Part shown: piece after piece, positions 6,315 through 8,727 of the stretch
How positions within the stretch are numbered: the stretch's first letter is position 1
Layout of the letters: each line of letters opens with the position of its first letter
Origin: an uncultured Acidimicrobiia bacterium
GTDB taxonomy: Bacteria > Actinomycetota > Acidimicrobiia > UBA5794
Reading direction: 5' to 3'
Length of the DNA: 8,727 bases
NCBI GenBank assembly: GCA_905480055.1
Contig: CAJQOW010000244.1
Coordinates: forward strand, 1-8,727
Made by a program: the position numbers and the translations under genes
Notes under the pieces: model-generated
Database searches by the model: none
Seen by the model: only the letters and a program-made list of their open reading frames with translations
What the model was told of the DNA's origin: nothing

Positions 6315-7247
6315 GTGACTGAAACCGACCTCCTTTCCTCTGCCAGAAACTCAGATGTGCGGGCGCTCGCAAGGGTGCTCACCCACATCGAGAACCGCTC
6401 GCCCGAGGGCCGTGACCTCTTCGCTGCACTGTTCAGTGAGTCAGGGCATGCATGGATCACCGGCGTCACCGGCGCACCTGGCGCTGGCAAGTCGACGCTT
6501 GTCTCCGAGCTGATTCCGCAGCTCGTTCAAGCCGGCAGGCTCGCTGTGGTCGCCGTTGATCCGTCCAGCCCCTTTTCTGGCGGTGCGATCCTCGGCGACC
6601 GTGTTCGGATGGGCACCCATGCTGGCGATTCGCGGGTCTACATCCGCTCGCTTGCAAATCGGGGCGCACTCGGTGGGATCTCGGAGACGACACCGCCGAT
6701 TGTCTCGGCACTCGATGGGATCGGCTTCGATGAAGTGGTGGTGGAGACCGTGGGCGTTGGCCAATCCGAGGTCGAAGTCGCCACCACCACCGATACGACC
6801 GTCGTGGTGGTGAGCCCGGGCTGGGGTGATGCGATCCAGGTGTCCAAGGCGGGATTCCTCGAGATCGCAGACGTGCTCGTGGTCAACAAGGCTGATCGCA
6901 AGGGAGCTGACGTAGCGGTGCGCGACCTCGAAGCAATGGTCTCGCTCGGAGATGGACAAGGACCAGGCCGAGCATGGACACCACCAGTCATCGCAACGAC
7001 GGCAACCGACGGCTCGGGGGTGGATGCGTTGGTCGATGCCATCAATCGTCATCGCAGGTACTTGGTCGATTCAGAGGAACGCACGGTGAGGCGGCGGATT
7101 GCCGCCGCGCGTCAGCTGGCAGCAGCCGTCCGGCTCGAAGCCGAAGGTGCTGAGGATGCTGGCGACCTCGACGATCTCGTTGCGCAAGTGGCGACTCGTC
7201 AGATCGATCCGTGGAGGGCGGCTGCCGCCCTCATCGCAAGGAAGTAG
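6315..7247 (+). CDS. meaB: MeaB/ArgK-type GTPase, methylmalonyl-CoA mutase accessory protein
   Basis: MeaB is a SIMIBI-class G-protein that protects methylmalonyl-CoA mutase and gates adenosylcobalamin loading. Over 310 residues it shows the P-loop GVTGAPGAGKST (Lys59, Ser60), VDPSSPFSGGAILGDRVRM (81-99), and IRSLANRGALGG (110-121). It also has the switch/Walker B region VVVETVGVGQSE (141-152) and the guanine-specificity motif NKAD (191-194). The C-terminal helices, which in MeaB form a dimerisation arm, end in DPWRAAAALI and are slightly short for the family. The start is GTG 6315; the upstream gene stop and the TAACGT box 6 nt before it support this. No mutase gene is in the window, so the client is inferred; a related mutase such as isobutyryl-CoA mutase is also possible. 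The hydratase gene follows 34 nt later. Confidence 0.93.
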   Translation: MTETDLLSSARNSDVRALARVLTHIENRSPEGRDLFAALFSESGHAWITGVTGAPGAGKSTLVSELIPQLVQAGRLAVVAVDPSSPFSGGAILGDRVRMGTHAGDSRVYIRSLANRGALGGISETTPPIVSALDGIGFDEVVVETVGVGQSEVEVATTTDTTVVVVSPGWGDAIQVSKAGFLEIADVLVVNKADRKGADVAVRDLEAMVSLGDGQGPGRAWTPPVIATTATDGSGVDALVDAINRHRRYLVDSEERTVRRRIAAARQLAAAVRLEAEGAEDAGDLDDLVAQVATRQIDPWRAAAALIARK

Positions 7248-7250
7248 CCT
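7245..7250 (+). promoter_or_regulatory. Possible -10 box overlapping the meaB stop
   Basis: TAGCCT, identical to the box before the lipoprotein gene, shares its first three bases with the meaB stop codon. Transcription from about 7257 would give a 25 nt leader containing the AAGGAG ribosome-binding site of the hydratase gene. With no -35 visible and a plausible read-through from meaB, this is weak. Confidence 0.25.
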
Positions 7251-7281
7251 GTCGGGAGACGCAAGCGAACAAGGAGCGGTC

Positions 7282-8049
7282 GTGGAACTCGTTGAGTACT
7301 CGGTGAATGGTGCTGTTGGCCTCATCACGCTGAACCGCCCTCCCCTCAACGCTCTGAATCCGGCGCTGATCGCCGACATCGATGCCGCTGTAGGCATGGC
7401 CGAAGCTGAGGACGTGCGCGCTGTGGTGATCACAGGGTCGCCACACTTCGCTGCTGGTGCCGACATCACTGGATTCCAGAAGGCATACGACACGGGCGCC
7501 AAGGAACGTCAGGCGAGCGGGCTGGCTGAGGCGGTTCATCGCCTCGAACACCTCGAGAAACCAACCATCGCCGCCGTGAACGGTTTCGCACTCGGCGGGG
7601 GACTCGAGCTCGCGATGGGCGCCGACTTTCGCTACCTCGCTGAGTCGGCCAGGGTTGGTCAGCCGGAGATATTGCTCGGGTTGATACCTGGTGCAGGTGG
7701 TACCCAGCGGTTGGCGCGAATCGTTGGCCCTCAACGATGCAAAGAACTGTGCATGTCAGGACGGCATGTACGGGCCGATGAGGCTCTTGCGATCGGTCTT
7801 GCGGATCGTGTCACCGGCGATGATGAACTCATGGAGGTGGTGATGGAGGACGCTGCAGTGTTTGCTTCCGGCCCAACCGTTGCCTACGGAGCCGTGAAGC
7901 GTGCGATTTCGGAGGGATTCGACCGCACGCTCGATGTTGGGATGGAGATCGAAGCCAAGGAGTTCAACCACGTGTTTGCGTCAGACGATGCACGCGCCGG
8001 GGTGAAGGCTTTCCTCGACAAGGAAACGCCGGACTTCACGGGTAGCTGA
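7282..8049 (+). CDS. Enoyl-CoA hydratase/isomerase (crotonase family)
   Basis: This 255-residue crotonase-fold enzyme probably hydrates trans-2-enoyl-CoA to 3-hydroxyacyl-CoA in beta-oxidation or related acyl-CoA degradation. The oxyanion-hole segments are present: HFAAGADI (Ala60) and NGFALGGGLELAM (Gly107). Both catalytic glutamates are present too, Glu109 and Glu129 (in GQPEILLGLIPGAGGTQRL). They are 20 residues apart, as Glu144 and Glu164 are in rat mitochondrial hydratase, so hydratase activity is favoured over the isomerase-only or decarboxylase branches. Chain-length preference cannot be read from the sequence. The start is GTG 7282, preceded by AAGGAG (7271-7276); the frame extends to 7099 but overlaps meaB without conserved sequence. 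Its position after meaB suggests a link to branched-chain or odd-chain acyl-CoA breakdown, which is inference. Confidence 0.93.
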   Translation: MELVEYSVNGAVGLITLNRPPLNALNPALIADIDAAVGMAEAEDVRAVVITGSPHFAAGADITGFQKAYDTGAKERQASGLAEAVHRLEHLEKPTIAAVNGFALGGGLELAMGADFRYLAESARVGQPEILLGLIPGAGGTQRLARIVGPQRCKELCMSGRHVRADEALAIGLADRVTGDDELMEVVMEDAAVFASGPTVAYGAVKRAISEGFDRTLDVGMEIEAKEFNHVFASDDARAGVKAFLDKETPDFTGS

Positions 8050-8064
8050 GCACGATTCAGCACC
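8041..8064 (+). terminator. Possible hairpin spanning the hydratase stop codon
   Basis: GGT-A-GCTGA (8041-8049) pairs with TCAGC-ACC (8057-8064) around a seven-base loop. This gives eight pairs with one bulged A, and the stem includes the TGA stop. The bases after it are pyrimidine-rich (CTTCCTACCCTTTC) but not a clean T run. It could be a weak terminator before the next promoter, or chance. Confidence 0.25.
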
Positions 8065-8071
8065 AGCTTCC

Positions 8072-8077
8072 TACCCT
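8072..8077 (+). promoter_or_regulatory. Candidate -10 box for leaderless transcript of the last gene
   Basis: TACCCT ends 6 nt before the ATG at 8084, and no Shine-Dalgarno sequence is present, again matching leaderless geometry. No clear -35. Confidence 0.4.
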
Positions 8078-8083
8078 TTCTGC

Positions 8084-8727
8084 ATGACCTGGAAGATTCC
8101 CCATGTGGCGCTGCGCGTCGCGTTCGTTGTTGTCGTCGTATTCGGCATCGCGTGGGTGTCCTGGTCCTGGTTCCACGCCAACGCCATCCGCAGCGAGTTC
8201 CTGATTCCTCGGAACGCACTCGAGGCCTACCCGCTGGACGTCATCAACAACGAAGCTGGGCGGGTCGTTGTGACGCGAACCGAAGCGTCCGAGCGTGAGG
8301 GGCTGTGGGGCCTCGAGGGAGAGATCTCATACGCACAGGTGTCGACCATCGTTCGCATGGACGACGAGGTAGTGGAGCGGGGTGTCAAGACACTCGAAGG
8401 TGACTTCTCGTCAGGTGATGCGTCCAGGATCGATCCCGACGCCTTCGCTGGCGACCCACTCACCGCCCACGGAATCGGATGGGAACCGCTGGTCATCCCA
8501 TCAGAAATCGGGCCGCACGCCGGGTGGTTCGTCGACGGCCGACGATCTACGTGGGTGGTGTTCGTCCATGGCATGGGCAATGACAGGCTGCCCGAGTCGC
8601 TCCGCGCCCTCCCGACACTCGTGGAGCAGGGCTTCCCCGTGATGGTGATCACTGTACGGAACGACATAGGTGCGACACCGAGCGAATCAGGGATGCGGCT
8701 CTGGGGTCTCGAGGAGTGGCGCGATGT
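8084..8727 (+). CDS. Membrane-anchored alpha/beta hydrolase, 3' end missing
   Basis: The frame is open from ATG 8084 to the window edge, giving 214 whole codons of a longer protein. Residues about 5-30 (VALRVAFVVVVVFGIAWVSW) form one strong membrane helix with a positive residue before it, so it is a signal anchor with the rest outside the membrane. A linker domain of roughly 120 residues follows. The alpha/beta hydrolase core begins around residue 155, with TWVVFVHGMGND (His162-Gly163 of the oxyanion loop) and then PVMVITVRND. The nucleophile Ser, the acid and the catalytic His should lie beyond the window, so activity cannot be judged. The layout matches actinobacterial serine-hydrolase (esterase/lipase-like) proteins with an N-terminal anchor. 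It is unrelated in layout to the small hydrolase at 639. The start is supported by the position of the membrane segment and the -10 box 6 nt upstream. Confidence 0.85.
   Translation, partial: MTWKIPHVALRVAFVVVVVFGIAWVSWSWFHANAIRSEFLIPRNALEAYPLDVINNEAGRVVVTRTEASEREGLWGLEGEISYAQVSTIVRMDDEVVERGVKTLEGDFSSGDASRIDPDAFAGDPLTAHGIGWEPLVIPSEIGPHAGWFVDGRRSTWVVFVHGMGNDRLPESLRALPTLVEQGFPVMVITVRNDIGATPSESGMRLWGLEEWRD

Noticed and set aside
6441..7052. 203-codon minus-strand frame opposite meaB
   Set aside because: It is His/Arg/Asp-rich antisense shadow of a strongly conserved GTPase gene, with no domain of its own.
7099..7281. N-terminal extension of the enoyl-CoA hydratase inside meaB
   Set aside because: The segment is a shifted-frame reading of the meaB C-terminus. 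GTG 7282 with AAGGAG upstream gives a standard crotonase start.
8227..8667. Minus-strand frame opposite the last gene
   Set aside because: Ser/Thr/Pro-rich shadow. The plus-strand frame has a membrane anchor and a hydrolase HG motif and stays open to the window edge.
1..8727. tRNA, rRNA, CRISPR array, insertion sequence, riboswitch or defence system
   Set aside because: I saw no repeat-spacer pattern, transposase-like frame or recognisable RNA fold. Intergenic gaps are all about 100 nt or less and the genes are mostly housekeeping types.

Overview
The window is dense, GC-rich bacterial chromosome with ten genes: eight complete and two cut by the window edges. It has no mobile element, CRISPR array, tRNA or rRNA that I can see. 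The gene content fits a high-GC Actinomycetota, and Acidimicrobiia-type lineages seem most likely. The clues are a MutT1-like NUDIX plus histidine-phosphatase fusion, a MurA with Asp in place of the fosfomycin-target Cys, MeaB, and several genes with a TANNNT box 6-7 nt before the start codon (leaderless transcription). The lineage is inferred from these features, not from a database search.

Layout. Positions 2-1303 (+) hold the end of an alpha-toroid (squalene cyclase/prenyltransferase-like) protein, then a small KANL3/Tex30-like alpha/beta hydrolase whose reading frame is broken near position 1159. Positions 1311-2696 (-) hold a two-gene unit, rpiB then the mutT1-like gene, converging on the hydrolase with a 7 nt gap. 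A 73 nt divergent promoter region (2697-2769) separates rpiB from a small lipoprotein gene (2770-3279, +). Next comes a cell-wall pair, murA and a secreted SpoIID/LytB-domain protein, overlapping by ATGA (3325-5894, +). It is followed by a short Nfu-type Fe-S carrier (5998-6291), the MeaB GTPase (6315-7247), an enoyl-CoA hydratase/isomerase (7282-8049), and the start of a membrane-anchored alpha/beta hydrolase (8084 to the window end).

How the genes work together. murA supplies the first committed step of peptidoglycan synthesis, and the coupled SpoIID-domain protein probably acts on exported peptidoglycan. nfu, meaB and the hydratase point to Fe-S assembly and acyl-CoA/propionyl-CoA metabolism, although no methylmalonyl-CoA mutase lies in the window. 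rpiB (pentose phosphate) and the mutT1-like gene (nucleotide-pool sanitation) are probably co-transcribed.

I did not find convincing evidence of an undescribed system. The points most worth a second look are the hydrolase frameshift, the repeated leaderless-promoter geometry, the MurA active-site substitutions and the translationally coupled murA-spoIID pair.
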